From Monosiga brevicollis MX1 (lineage: Eukaryota; Opisthokonta; Choanoflagellata; Craspedida; Salpingoecidae): a stretch of DNA of 52,165 nucleotides. Shown here one piece after another: positions 1 to 11,341 of this stretch (position 1 is the first letter of the stretch; each line of letters opens with the position of its first letter). The position numbers were made by a program, and so were the translations under genes. The DNA is taken from positions 5,303 to 57,467 of the forward strand of contig NW_001865056.1 of NCBI RefSeq assembly GCF_000002865.3, read 5' to 3'. Under the pieces are notes generated by a model that did not search any database, was not told the origin of the DNA, and saw only the letters and a list, made by a program, of their open reading frames with translations.

Positions 1-834
1 CGAACGATCAAGAAGCGTTTGAAATGTTTATGAATCAGGGTGGCTTTGACGTGGATGAGAACGGCGAACTTGTAGCGCTGGATGACGTCAACGTGGCTCT
101 AGATGAAGCTGAACACGAACCTGCTATGCCTCGCGGTCTGCCCGCCGGTGCCGACGATGACGATGATGATGACGACGACGAGGACTTTGTGCCGGGTGAT
201 GTGCGTTCTCTGCCTTGCTGGCGATCGATTCGCTGTCAATCACTTGCTATGTCCATATCAATGGTCTGACCTTCGCGCTTCTCCTCTCTTAGATGCCAGC
301 ATCGGGTGGGGCGGCACCCGGCGGCTTTGGCAGCAGCGGGTTTGGTGATGATTTCGACCCACGTACTGCTGGCGTGAGCACCGATGCCCCTACTGGTACG
401 TCCACGGCTGAACAAACTTCCGCCACTTGTACCCACTTCCCCCTTGGGGCACACCTGAATGTTTTTTGTTTGTTTGTGATGTGACGCTGATGGCACCTCT
501 CTTTGTGGATCTGGCATGATTGCTTGTTGTTTATCCAGAACACGCCACTCTGTCCGAGGTGGCCGAGGCCATTTTTTCAGAGTTGGCCGATGCTGTGGAC
601 GAGGAAGATTGTGTGGGTGGCAACGACGTGCGGCCCATCCTCTTACGCTCGGGCCTGGAGATTTCCATGCTGGGATCCATCTGGATGATGGTGGATGAGG
701 AGCGTCGGGGCAAGCTGGATCGGCAGCAGCTCATTCATGTCCTGGGACTCATAAGCCAGGCCCAGGAGGGCGCTGAGTTGGACGTTGGTACCGTGAAGGC
801 CACCGACCGTGCACCGGCCCTGGATGACCAGTAG
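1..834 (+). CDS. EH-domain-like protein, C-terminal part (5' end outside window)
   Basis: Partial gene with three visible exons: before 1 to 200, 293-395 and 539-834, ending in TAG. The introns 201-292 and 396-538 have GTGCGT and GTACGT donors and the frame is kept. The first exon encodes an acidic stretch with a run of nine Asp. The last exon reads like the second half of an EH domain, the EF-hand-like module that binds NPF peptides in endocytic adaptors: a short helix, then LGSIW, then MVDEERRGKLDRQQL and a terminal helix. EH domains normally show LG.IW followed by D..DG.LD, so the calcium-loop-like element is recognisable though degenerate. The protein stops about 30 residues after the domain. 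The family call rests on this C-terminal piece only; an ordinary degenerate EF-hand is the alternative. Confidence 0.6.
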
Positions 835-1590
835 AAACGAGAATGTGGTTGGAAACTGGGGGAACATTGATCTCTTCCAGATCCCATTATTCTACGAGGC
901 CTTGTGTATGCGTGTGTGTCTGATTGCCCTCGGAAAAGCTGGCTCGTGCTTCCGCTTTGTGTTTGTCAGCCATTCCTAGACTCGCTAGACAGAATAGTGT
1001 CGTGTCAGCTGCTTGGGCGTCCCTCATTTTGGTGTAGTTGTGCAGTAGGTTTACATTTGAGTGGAGTCCCCCGCGATTGTTTGCTTGCAACATCCGGTGC
1101 CCTTCCCCGCTCCCTTTTCCCTCCCCCGCACGCGTTCGTTCCCGGCAAAGGGATAGAATTGAGGCTTGCGTTGAAACAATTGTGTGCCATCTCATACCCA
1201 TCCCATCCAAGCGGGTGCAAACCACTGCGCGCGCGTAAAGAGTGACTTCTTGAAGAAGAAGAAACGGACAAATCGCAAATGCGAAGTGAGTGACAATAAA
1301 CTAATCGATCAGAGAAATGTCTGACAATTTGTGCACGCGGTGTGCACGCTTGTGTGCAACAGGTGTTTTCGATCAGTATTTCGCATCAACGTGAAGCGAG
1401 GTTTGAACCTTCTGGCACTTTTTTTTGCCTCTCAAAGGTACCGAACACCACCTGCTGCTTGGACAGAAAGGAAGAGTGAGAAAAAAAAAAAGTCGACGGC
1501 TTTGGCAGCGCTTCGGCGGCAGCCCTGCCAGGAAGCTCTTGGGTGAGGATTGACACTTATCTCTCTGCCTCATATCTGTGACAGGTCATC
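835..1590. other. Intergenic region upstream of RPS4
   Basis: No convincing coding exon on either strand. It holds the 3' flank of the EH gene and the presumed promoter and 5' UTR of RPS4. Pyrimidine-rich patches near 1100-1130 and just before the RPS4 start are the only notable texture. Confidence 0.6.
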
Positions 1591-2975
1591 ATGGCTCGTG
1601 GACCGAAGAAGCACTTGAAGCGCCTGGCCGCCCCCAAGCACTGGATGCTTGTGCGTAAAACCCTGTCTCCTTGCTAGTTCGGCTACCTGATGGCGGTGCA
1701 GCAGATGTGTGTGCGCCAGTCCAGATTCGCGCGACACATGTGTGGTCTTGGACTGGCGAGGCCATCTGCTACGTCTCTTCCGGTGCCTGCTGCCCTCCCC
1801 ACAGGTTGCCATGGCCGTCATTGCACTCATGTCTTCTCTTGGTGCGCTCTCGGGCTCGTGGTCCCTTCAACCATGTCGATGCGGCTGGTGGCGGTGTGGT
1901 TTGGGATCTTTTAGGACAAGCTGACCGGTCGCTATGCTCCCCGCCCGTCGACTGGTCCTCACAAGCTCCGTGAGTGCCTTCCTCTGGTCATCTTCCTCCG
2001 CAACCGCCTCAAATACGCCCTGACGTACCACGAGGTCAAGATGATCCTGAAGCAGCGCAAGGTATGATGACGAGTTGGTGGCCCGAAATTTTCCGGGCTT
2101 TGGGACGTCGAGCCCTGTACCATGCTATTGCGCTAGAAATGTGTTGTAGCGTGAACACACGTCGATGAATTGTGCTTGCTTTTCTTATCCACGCCCCAGG
2201 ACTCGTCCATGCTCACGTTACTTTGTTGCCTGCTGGTTGGTGATGCTTGATTTAGGTGTACGTTGATGGCAAGGCTCGCACCGACCTTACCTTCCCCACC
2301 GGTCTGATGGATGTCATCTCCATCCCCGACACCAACGAGCACTTCCGTCTCCTGTTCGACACTAAGGGTCGCTACACCGTCCACAAGATCCAGGATGACG
2401 AGGCCTCGGTACGTTGATTCTTTTCAATACGCCCAAAAAAAACGCTGCTCTCGTGGCGCGCAATGCTTGTCCTTTAGCTGCTGGTCATGTGTGTTGATCC
2501 TGACAATCTGGCGCGCATCTGTGTTGTTCGGCTTCTGTAGTTCAAGCTGTGCAAGGTCAAGCAGGCTGCCATTGGCCCCAACGCCGTCCCCTACGTTGTG
2601 ACCCACGATGGCCGCACCATCCGCTACCCTGACCCTCACATCAAGGTCAACGACACCGTCAAGGTTGACCTCGACAGCGGTCGCATCACCGATTTCATCA
2701 AGTTCGACATTGGCGTCCTTGTGCTTTGCACTGGCGGCCGTAACATGGGCCGTGTTGGTACGCTCATGTCGCGTGACAAGATGATGGGTGCCACCGACGT
2801 CGTCCACGTCCGTGACTCCGCTGGTCAGCAGTTCACCACTCTGCTCAGCAACGTCTTTGCTGTCGGCTCTGGCAAGAAGCCTGCCATCTCGCTTCCCCGC
2901 GGCAAGGGTGTCCGTCTCACCATTGCCGAGGAGCGCGATCGCCGCCTCAAGGACAAGGCCAAGGCCGCCGCGTAA
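1591..2975 (+). CDS. RPS4: 40S ribosomal protein eS4 (RPS4)
   Basis: Four exons: 1591-1650, 1915-2061, 2256-2408 and 2541-2975, giving 264 residues (human RPS4X has 263). The N-terminus [20 protein letters not shown], the [16 protein letters not shown] segment (S4-like RNA binding), the central [16 protein letters not shown] block, a KOW-type segment around GGRNMGRVG and the C-terminal [17 protein letters not shown] are all diagnostic of eS4. It is a core structural protein of the small cytosolic ribosomal subunit. Splice donors are GTGCGT, GTATGA and GTACGT, all in phase 0. Codon use is strongly C-ending at third positions, as expected for a highly expressed gene. The ATG follows a pyrimidine-rich leader. 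Nothing suggests truncation. Confidence 0.97.
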
Positions 2976-3664
2976 ATTTGCTCCCTTTTTCTTTGCTGTT
3001 TATTTTCGCGACGACCCCCTTAGCCAAAACGCGCGAGGTTTTGAAGTGCTTTATCGAGCAGCAAATCCCCAAAATCGAGCCATCAAAAAACCTCAGACAC
3101 TCCCTTGTTTCCTCGCTCTCCTTCAATCACGTCTGAGCTGAACGCGATGGTTCACCGGCCTTGAAAGCGCCTGCCACTTTGCTCACGCACATGTGACCTT
3201 CCACCCTCTTCCACTTGTCCTTTGCAGCTCCGATCTTATTGAGCGCAGGGTAGTTTGTCGTTCTATGACATTCTTCTTGTCGAGCTGAGATGGAAGCTGC
3301 TGGGTGCTTTGTTGGAACAAAGAGAAGAAGGAAAGACCTTTTCTCTCTCTCTCGAAAAACCTCTCAAACCTCTCTCAAACCTCTCTCCTCTCTTCTCTCT
3401 CTGAACTTTTTTCTGCTTTTTTTTTTGGTCGCAGGCGTTGTGGTGGTTGTGCAGAGGGAGGCGTTGCTGTACCTGCCTGCGTGGCGAGAGGAAGGTGGCT
3501 TGGTATTGGATGGGAGTAGCCTGGCCAAGGCGGGGCGGCGGCACCCAGCCGGCAAGGTTTTGAGTGCGCGTGCACACACGTTTTTATTATTATCCAGCAG
3601 GCTTGTTGTTTAGCCTCCTGACCTTCGCGTTGGTGGGCGTACAGTCGTGCCGTCCACGAGCACC
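2976..3664. other. Intergenic region with CT-rich patch
   Basis: Between RPS4 and the SH2 gene, both on +. A pyrimidine-rich segment at about 3338-3430 contains repeated CTCTCAAA units. No supportable gene seen. Confidence 0.6.
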
Positions 3665-4640
3665 ATGTCTGGTCGCATCTTCCCCTGGTTCCATGGCAAG
3701 CTGAGCCGGGACGAGGTCGAGAGCCGCCTCAAGGCTGTCTGTGCGGGTCGTGACTATGATGATGTCGTCTACCTCGTCCGCGAAAAATCCGATTCCGATC
3801 GGGTAGGGTCCGCCCCTTTTCGCCCGCCCCCTTTGCCTTTGGTGCCTCACAAACCTAACAGCCTCCCCTTTGCTTGACCCTGGACATAGGACCTGGTCCT
3901 TTCCTGGATGAATGTCAAAACCCAGAGTGCAACTCACTTTGTGGTCAAAATGATGGGCGCGGGCAGGTGCGTGCTCCGCCCAGCCACCCCGGGTGCGGTT
4001 TGGTGTGCGTGCTGTGATTTGTCAACCCCCTCCTTTGCTGTCCCACAGCGACAAGATGTACGTTCTGGACGCACAGGTGGAAGGGCGTACCAGCTACTTT
4101 TCCGAGATCCAAGAGCTTTTGGACCACTTTCACGTTCGTTCGTCGCCGCTCGTCCGTCACCATGACTTCTGGCACCATGACTTCTTTTGTCTCTCAACTT
4201 TGAGAGTAAAAACGACCTCGAGTTTAAAAAAAAACCCCTCGATTCAAATAACACCCCCGTCTCACGTCTGACCGTGTCGCCAATCTTTTCGGCGGTACCG
4301 CGCACCCGTGATGCAGAAGGAAGATGGAGGTTTTCCTGGTGGACCTCTCAGCTTTGCCGTGCCTTCGCCAGCCCCTTGCCCCTTGCCCGAGCCCGAGGGC
4401 ATCTCCATCCCTCCGCCGGAAACGGGTGGCCCCGCCCCCGACTTTGGCAATCTTCGTATCAACCCCAACAACTCACGTCGTGCTTCACAGCTCATGCAAG
4501 GTAGCTCCTCCAGCCCTGTGCCTGCCGCCGGTAGCCCCAATGCGCCGCCGCCCATTCCCACATCTCGTCGCCCACACGAAGCCGAAAGCTCCGATGCCCC
4601 CACCCCCGCACCCAAGAAGAAAGGCTGTATTCTGTTATGA
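3665..4640 (+). CDS. Single-SH2-domain protein with C-terminal CaaX box
   Basis: Four exons: 3665-3802, 3890-3966, 4049-4133 and 4317-4640, giving 207 residues. Residues 7-112 form an SH2 domain: it opens WFHGKLSRDEVESRL, has the phosphotyrosine-binding arginine in YLVRE (Arg39, the FLVRES position), then HFVVK, the YFSEIQELLDHF helix and a closing GPLSFAVP. The remaining ~95 residues are rich in Pro, Ser and Ala and look disordered. The protein ends in Lys-Lys-Lys-Gly-Cys-Ile-Leu-Leu. That is a polybasic stretch plus a CaaX box whose final Leu predicts geranylgeranylation, so membrane anchoring is inferred. No kinase, phosphatase or SH3 domain is present, so it looks like a membrane-tethered adaptor. 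Exon phases fit throughout. The SH2 call is firm; prenylation is a sequence prediction. Confidence 0.9.
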
Positions 4641-5472
4641 TGGAAATCCACCACCTGGAGACGAGGACAGGCGGTATTGCCCGAACCGTGCGAGTATCTC
4701 ACCCCCAGCTGGAATGACACCCCGACCCTTCCACGCACGCGCAAAGCGCACACACCGTGGCTTCTTCATGGGTGGATCTTCTCCCTCACGCCCCCACGCC
4801 ACCAAGTGGTATTTACCTCGCGTGCCTTTGTTCATGAGTCGACAAAAATATCCGTTGGCGCACGTTTGAGTTGCGGCAGCTCAACAATCTAGCACTGTAA
4901 TTATGACTCTGATGAGTAAGCTTTTCTACACTAGACTGGCAAGCTCAAGGCCTTGCCTCGGCTTTGTGCCCAACGTGTCAAAGAAGAGCATCGATTTTGG
5001 TGTGATTCTAGCATATTATGACAAGAGTGTGAGCAGAGGCTTGAGACCGCCTAGAGTGCACGCTTTTGTCGGACAAAACAAACAGGAAAGAGGGGGCACG
5101 AAGAGGTGTGTAAAGGTCAGTCAAGCGATGGCATAGCACATCATCAAAAGAAACTGGTGGTCTCGCTGAAACCGTGGCACAGGGCTTGATCCATCGTACT
5201 CGGATCCAATGGTTGACCAGTGCATAGTACAAGAAAGAGGAAACACGGGCCCATTCAACAAATGACCACAGCCAATCCATCTTCCCCCAACCACAGACGC
5301 GAGCCAAAACTCAAAGGGAGGAGAATGCGAGCGAGACGGGTGACGGCTGGTGTCGCGGGGCAGACACAGCTCAAAGACCAAAGCAAACAAGAAGCAAATC
5401 CGAAGCTAAACCCCAAATGCAAGTAGCTGCCTCAATGCTGACCCTTGCGGCAAGCCCTTAAGTGACGGGACT
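4641..5472. other. Convergent intergenic region (3' flanks)
   Basis: Lies between the 3' ends of the SH2 gene (+) and the ORP gene (-). No exon-like signal or RNA gene recognised. Confidence 0.6.
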
Positions 5473-7602
5473 TCACCACAAGGGGGGCAGGCTCTTGATC
5501 GACTGCTCCTTCTTCTGACGCCAAAAACCACCCTTGTACAGCCACTCGGCGCGCTCAGCCTCGCGAGAGAGTGCGGGAACACCCGAGGGGAGCTGCGCCG
5601 GCTTGGGGGCGGGGACACGACGATACTCGAAGAAACGAGGCTCGTGTTGTTTGCCCTCCGCCTCGAGCTCCTGTCGCCGCACCCGCTGCAGCTCTTCCAC
5701 GCGCAGTTTCTCTGCTCGTACAAGTTTGGATGGAGCGCATACATGAGAAGGAAGTGAAAGATGCGAGCCCAACCAGACATGCACATGCACATGCACTAGA
5801 CGCGGCGAGACAAAGGCAGCAGATGAGGACTCGTACCTTCGGCGGCAGCCTCTTCCTTGGCCTCTTCCCAAAGGCGCTGATCCGGGCGATTGCGCGAGTC
5901 GGTGGCCAGCAGCAAATCGCGTTGTCCATTGCCCTCGGGCGGCAGTTCATTCAGCTCCATGGCAAACTTTGTAAAGCCAAACTCGTGATCAATGGATTCT
6001 GTCGATGCGTGCCAAGTTGGGTGGGCGGTTGAGCAGAGGCGTGGGAATTGTTGGGCAGGCTTTGAAAATACATGAGAATACCTTGTTCAGGCACGGGATT
6101 GGTCCACAACTCCTCCTGGGTGTCATCGCGCACCAGCTGCACGAAAATTCATTTCAGCGCCAAGGGACCATGGTCCGCAAAGAAGAAGCGTAAGATAAAA
6201 ACCAAGCGCACCAACCAAGCGACGGGGACCTGACCACCGCAGCCACCATGATGACCCACCTTTTCGTTCCATTTGCCGGAAAAGGTGGCAAACGGCTTTT
6301 TAGGGTTAGCCACGTCAATGACCGTGCCCTTGACGGCATACTTTTGACTCTTCTTGAAGCGCGAGTACTGGAAGAGCTCGACCTTGCACGTATCACCCGT
6401 GCGACAGTTGACGACACACATCCGGCCGTGGTGGTCGACCCACTTGTTGCCTTGAAAGCAGACCAGGACAACCAAGCGCAGGGGAAGGATGAGGCCACAG
6501 GCCATACCAGACATGGGGGGGGGGGGGGGGGGGATGGAGAGGGCAGCCTGGTGAGGCAGCCCAGCCAGACCAGCCACCCAGCTCGAGTCGAGGAGCCCTG
6601 CATCTGCAAAGCAACAACATACCGGAAACAATGTCTTCCACGTGTGTCACCACTTTTTGCCACTCGTAGGTCTGAACACCGGGCATGATGGGTGGGTGAG
6701 TAAAATAGCAAAGCAAAGTGCGTGGCTGGCAAGGAAATCCCATTCATGGATATGTGCTCAGGGGATGGGGTTCATCAATCTCGGAAGTCGGGAGCGGATC
6801 GGGGCCGTCAGCGACGCACCTCATCGTACGCGGGAAAAGAGACACGAATAAAGCCCTGGGGAGTAACCTTGAGGCTGGAGGGACGGAGAGAGGACTTGAC
6901 ACCCGCCTCTTGATAAAAGGTCCAGAGGGAGGATTCGGCCACGCACACGCTAATGGGCGGGTGATGGCTAACTTGCTCCGCAAAAAAGCGAAAGCCGCGC
7001 TCGGGCCGGACTTCGTCAAAAGTCTCGCCAAGAATGGGATTGAAAGGTTTACGCCCGGAGCGAAAATGAGAGCTGCCGTACGAGGCAACGGCAAAAGCGC
7101 CCACCCACATGAGGCGCTCGCGAGGATCGGCAGCAGCCGCAGCATTGTCGAGGAGGTGGCTGTGCTCAAGCTCTTCGCAGAGGCGCTGCAGAGCGCTGAG
7201 GGGCTCGTTGAAGGTGACGGGCATGGCAATGTGGGAGAGTTTCTTGCCAATGTTCTTCTTCAAAACCCCCCAGAGGGAGTTGCTCTGCAGTGCATGGTCG
7301 TGCTTGACCGAGAGGTGGCTACGGCGCTCGTAATCGTTATCGGCAGCCCAGCGCAGGCTCTCGCCAACCGGCTCGTCCTCGGCCAGATCCAAGGCCCCCG
7401 CTTTGGCCTCGATACCGATTGACTCGTCCAGCTCGTCATCCTGTTCATCGTCCAACACGGCCACCTATCGGATTGACGCGGCCACTTTCAGTCAGTCTGC
7501 AGGCAGGTTGGCCAGTACGCGCAGGCTCAAAGAGCTCAACGGGGGTCGAGGAACGAGGCACCGTACGTCCGTGCTGGCCGCCAACACCTTGCTTTCCGCC
7601 AT
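5473..7602 (-). CDS. Oxysterol-binding protein-related protein (short ORP)
   Basis: Seven exons read on the minus strand: 7602-7567, 7464-6820, 6671-6623, 6450-6260, 6136-6082, 5998-5837 and 5711-5473, giving 458 residues. It is essentially a bare lipid-transfer (ORD) domain. The family signature EQVSHHPP is at about residues 175-182, preceded by KPFNPILGETF (the Lys/Asn loop that contacts PI4P headgroups) and by a short lid segment. Downstream are TYEWQKVVTHVEDIVSG and FSGKWNEKV, then the C-terminal TDSRNRPDQRLWEEAKEEA stretch typical of ORPs. There is no PH domain, ankyrin repeat or FFAT motif in the model, so it resembles the short ORPs that exchange sterol or phospholipid for PI4P between membranes. 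The first exon codes for only 12 residues and is the least certain part. Intron 3 contains a run of about 19 G. Confidence 0.92.
6515..6533. repeat. Poly-G run inside ORP intron 3
   Basis: About 19 consecutive G (on +), within the intron between exons ending 6623 and starting 6450 on the minus strand. Confidence 0.85.
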
Positions 7603-9056
7603 TGAATCCGGTGAGTATTGGGACACAAGGCTTGTGGGAGGTTGCAACTTTGAGGCTTGCGGTGGCACCAAAGATCAAGAAAAAAAAACACTCGCTGAGG
7701 CCTGGCCTAAAACAAAGATCGCACTCTTTGGACCTAGAGCTGCTGCGACAGACACACGACACACACCAAAAGTGAGACTTGCGCCTTCATGAGCAGAGCA
7801 TACCAAGAGACAGCACCAGACACGGCACAAGATAACACAGGCGGAGGGCGGGGGGCGGGCAGCCACAAGCTCGGGTGCCTCGCCATGATTTCTGCCGTAT
7901 CACGACTTCCGCCCCCCGTTCCGCCCTTGCTCTCCTGTATTCTCCAAGACTGCCCACCCCTGTCTAGCTCTCTCGTTAACTGAACCCAGCACGAGCCAAG
8001 CACACACACCACCACTGCCACTGCCACTGCCACCAGTCCCACTGCCTGGCTGTCCACTGAACCCCGACTGCCCTTTCACACACACACACACACGGAACGT
8101 GGAGGCGTTACCCGCACACACACACACACACACCAGCAGATTCAGTAAACTGCGATATCTGCCCAACTTTCTTCATAAAGTCAAACCAATTTGCTTAACA
8201 TATCTGCATAAAGTGTAACTGAAGTAACAAAAACTCATTGGAAAGCGCTCTGCCAAGGGAGACATTCTTTTTGTTGATGTTGTTGTTGGAGACGACCGTG
8301 CTACCAAGTGTCAGTGGTTCTTGATCATGCTGACATTTCGACGGCTGCTGCTACCAGATGCCAGTAAACAACCGGGAATTGTCAGCAGGCGTGAGCTTGC
8401 ATCAAATCTGACTGGTAAAGACTTGCAATGAGTGAGTTCGTGTTCAAGGGTGTGGGGATGCAATACCGCGAGTATGACACAGCCTGCACACATGTGTGGC
8501 TGCTACTACAACGATACCATTCAACCCACGCACCTGCGTATACCAAACCCTGTTTGCACGTGTGGTGGCAACATCCTGCAAGTGTGCGCACATGTCGAGT
8601 CTTAAGCAAACCATTTGTGTGAATTTTCTTTTTTTTTTTCTGGAGCTGCTGTGTGTGTGTGTGCGCGCGCTTCGAGTTGAGCTCGGCAGGATTTGATCGC
8701 AGCGGGCTGACGGCATCGCTGCTGTTGCGGGACTTGGGCACACGTCGCTGATTGACTTTGACTACTCCTTCTTTTGACAAGAGGGGGAGAGCTGCCAAGT
8801 TTAAGGTTGGTCAGCGGTGCGGCAGAGGGTTGGATGGTCAGCCAGTGCGCTTGACTGTCGGGTGTGTGCATCTGTGAAAGCTGGGACCGTGTCCAGTCGC
8901 CTTCTGGAGGAAGGGCTGGTCGTGCAGGCATGGTCGGTGTTGGGGCGAAGCTCCGACGGCGCATCGGTGCAGCTGGGTTCGTGTTGCAAAGGCACTCCCC
9001 CCATCTCATTGGCTGACATTTGGTCGTAGGAACCAGACAGTACGCAACCGCGCACA
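7603..9056. other. Divergent intergenic region with CA arrays and AT-rich patch
   Basis: Head-to-head gap between the ORP gene (-) and a membrane-protein gene (+). It contains two CA microsatellites (about 8077-8093 and 8115-8133) followed by an AT-richer patch (about 8140-8260), likely within a shared promoter region. No coding exon supported. Confidence 0.55.
8077..8133. repeat. CA dinucleotide microsatellites
   Basis: Two CA arrays of about 17-19 bases separated by about 20 bases. Confidence 0.85.
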
Positions 9057-10118
9057 ATGGCGGGTCCCTCGGATCGGGTGCCGCTGCTGGCCGGTCACGA
9101 CTATCCCTCGTATTTTTACCGCCGTCTGTTTGCCGGCTTTTCCGTGCTCGTGGGCGTTGCCGGCGCGGCCGCCTTTCTTCTCCAGTTTGGCCACCGCTGG
9201 CAGGTCCGAGCTCCTCCGCCTTTGAGTGTTCAAACTCCCCACTCGCTCCACCCCCCCCCCAGCCCTGGATGGGTCATTCAATCCCTGATGCCTCCATTCT
9301 GCACGCTGCTCGCCTTTCCAGGTTGCCGTGCTGGCCCTCATGCAGGGTGCTGTAGCTCTCATCAACTACATTGGTTTGTTGTGCCTGCCCTCGAACCGTG
9401 GCAACTTTGTTCCCTTGTCAAAGGCACAGCAGGCGCGCTCACTTCAGCAACGCTCGACTTGTCGGCTCGGTTCGTCCACAGAGGCGCACTACCGTAGCAA
9501 GTGCTTTCGTGACAACAAACTGCCCAACAACCATGCCATCGGCATGCGCAGCGTTGGTGCGTTTGGGTGCTTTTCGTAATCATAGTTGCCCCCGGGCCAC
9601 CCGCGCTACTGGTGGCCTTGATCCGACCCGCGGTCCGGATTCTCTTCCTCATCTTGCCTTGTTGGCCCCGTGCTTGGCCCTCCACGTTTTTGTCATCCCC
9701 TCGTTTGTCTACCCACAGGTGCTTTTGCGACGACGGTGGCGCTGCTGGTGGTGCTGACCTATCTCACTCTTGCCATCCAGCGCAAGGACCAGCTGACGGG
9801 CGAGAGCTACTGGATCAACGCGATCTGGGGCTTCCTCCTCGGCAAATGGGGCATTGTCACCTTTGCCTTTGGCGAGCACATCTCCACATATGATGCAGAA
9901 CTGGTGCGACCCAAGGCTAGCTGGCCCGACCTCTCTCCGCTGCACGTGCTGGTTGTCTTGCTGAATTGTTTTTTCGCCCGGACGTTGTTGTTGCTGCGTC
10001 GCTGCCTCACTCATGCGTCCAGTACCATTTGCAGCAAACGGACCCGCTTCACGTCAGTGTACAGGAGAATCGGGAAGATTTCGGCACTACGCACATTTAC
10101 TCGGGCCTCGAGGTCTAA
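9057..10118 (+). CDS. Predicted four-helix membrane protein, family not recognised
   Basis: Four exons: 9057-9203, 9322-9556, 9719-9903 and 10023-10118, giving 220 residues; all phases agree. I do not recognise the family. Four hydrophobic segments are visible: around residues 22-42, 50-72, 129-147 and 163-182 (the last includes WINAIWGFLLGKWGIVTFAF). A polar loop of about 50 residues between helices 2 and 3 is rich in Arg, Ser and Gln and has two Cys. The C-terminal tail of about 35 residues is polar and ends Ser-Gly-Leu-Glu-Val. A hydrophobic-x-hydrophobic end such as Leu-Glu-Val can bind class II PDZ domains, but that is speculation. The last exon was preferred over straight read-through because it removes a long Arg/Leu low-complexity run and has proper splice signals. 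Confidence 0.6.
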
Positions 10119-10502
10119 GCGTGCTCTTCCCTCCAACGCTTGGGGACTTGATAATCTCCGTAATCTGCAGCGCCATCCGCTTGTTACCTTGTCGAGCGTT
10201 CTTGTTTAATTGTTTGCGGGGCGAGGCTTGACTGTTTATGCCCTTTCAACCTCTGTGATTACACCATGTCGATTTGCGGTCTTGCTTGACCTTGTTTCCC
10301 GTTGGTGTCATGGCCAGACCGCCATCTGTACGCTCTCTGCCTTGCCCTTCCCCACTCTTCCCGCCTTAAGACGCGGCCCTTAGTCCGTGGCCATGACCAT
10401 TGTAATTCAACCCATATCTCCCCATCTCCCTCCCTCTCCCCGTCTCATCCGATGCCAACAGGACCCTCCGACAAACAACAGAAACGAGCGCGCGCGTGTG
10501 AA

Positions 10503-10592
<90 letters not shown>

Positions 10593-10653
10593 CTCTCTCT
10601 CTCTCTCAAACTCTCTCTCTCAAACTCTCTCTCAAACTCTCTTTCTCTCTCTT

Positions 10654-10707
<54 letters not shown>

Positions 10708-11341
10708 ACTTTTGCTGACAATTATTTCACAATTGGTCAAAAGCAACTGTCAACGTGTCACGCGAGATCCAGAATGTGATCACGTTTCATCTCTGATCCA
10801 AATTCATCGTGACAGTGTGTCTCTGAATGGGTCGTCCATGCCATACTTCCTCTCTGAAATCGTATGGCATGCTTCACTATTTTGAACACCTGTCCGGTTC
10901 GTCTCTCTGGAACAAACGTTGGTTTATACTCCTTTCTCTCAAAATTCGGTCAAGGCTCAACCAATCTCTCGCTACATCACATTTTGTCCCCTCGTGCTCT
11001 GCCGTCGCTGCCGTCGCTCGCTGCCGTCGCGTTTGCCATCTAGGTCAGTTACAATGCGCTCCGCTGCGACCAATTTGCGTCAAAACATGCGCTCTGGCTG
11101 AAAGTTTCCAGGCTGTCATCTTGTCTGGTTCAACGGCCACCCTCATCTTGTTTGTTGCTTGTGCGCTTTGCATCTCGTGCCAGAATACTCGAAACAGCGT
11201 CAAGGTCGGTTTGAGCCCCCCCCGGCTGGCGCCAAGCTCGCTACTTCTCTGAGCTTGTGTTGCTTGGCCACATCGTTACTGATTCACATCATCGCGTTAC
11301 GGTGCTCATCCGCACCTGCTTTGCTCAACGGCCCCGGCTAG
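10119..11341. other. Intergenic region with long CT microsatellite
   Basis: Between two + strand membrane-protein genes. The major feature is the CT array near 10506-10704. A hydrophobic stretch encoded near 11114-11203 could be an upstream exon of the TLC gene (acceptor before 11114, donor after 11203), but the family's usual start is satisfied without it. Confidence 0.5.
10506..10704. repeat. CT/TC microsatellite, about 200 bases
   Basis: Almost pure CT dinucleotides interrupted by a few CAAA and TTT units. It produces long Leu/Ser reading frames that are not genes. Confidence 0.95.

Noticed and set aside
6718-7422. 234-residue open frame on + opposite the ORP gene.
   Set aside because: Antisense shadow of the ORP exon 7464-6820.
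10302-10779. Leu/Ser-repeat frames.
   Set aside because: Translation of the CT microsatellite.
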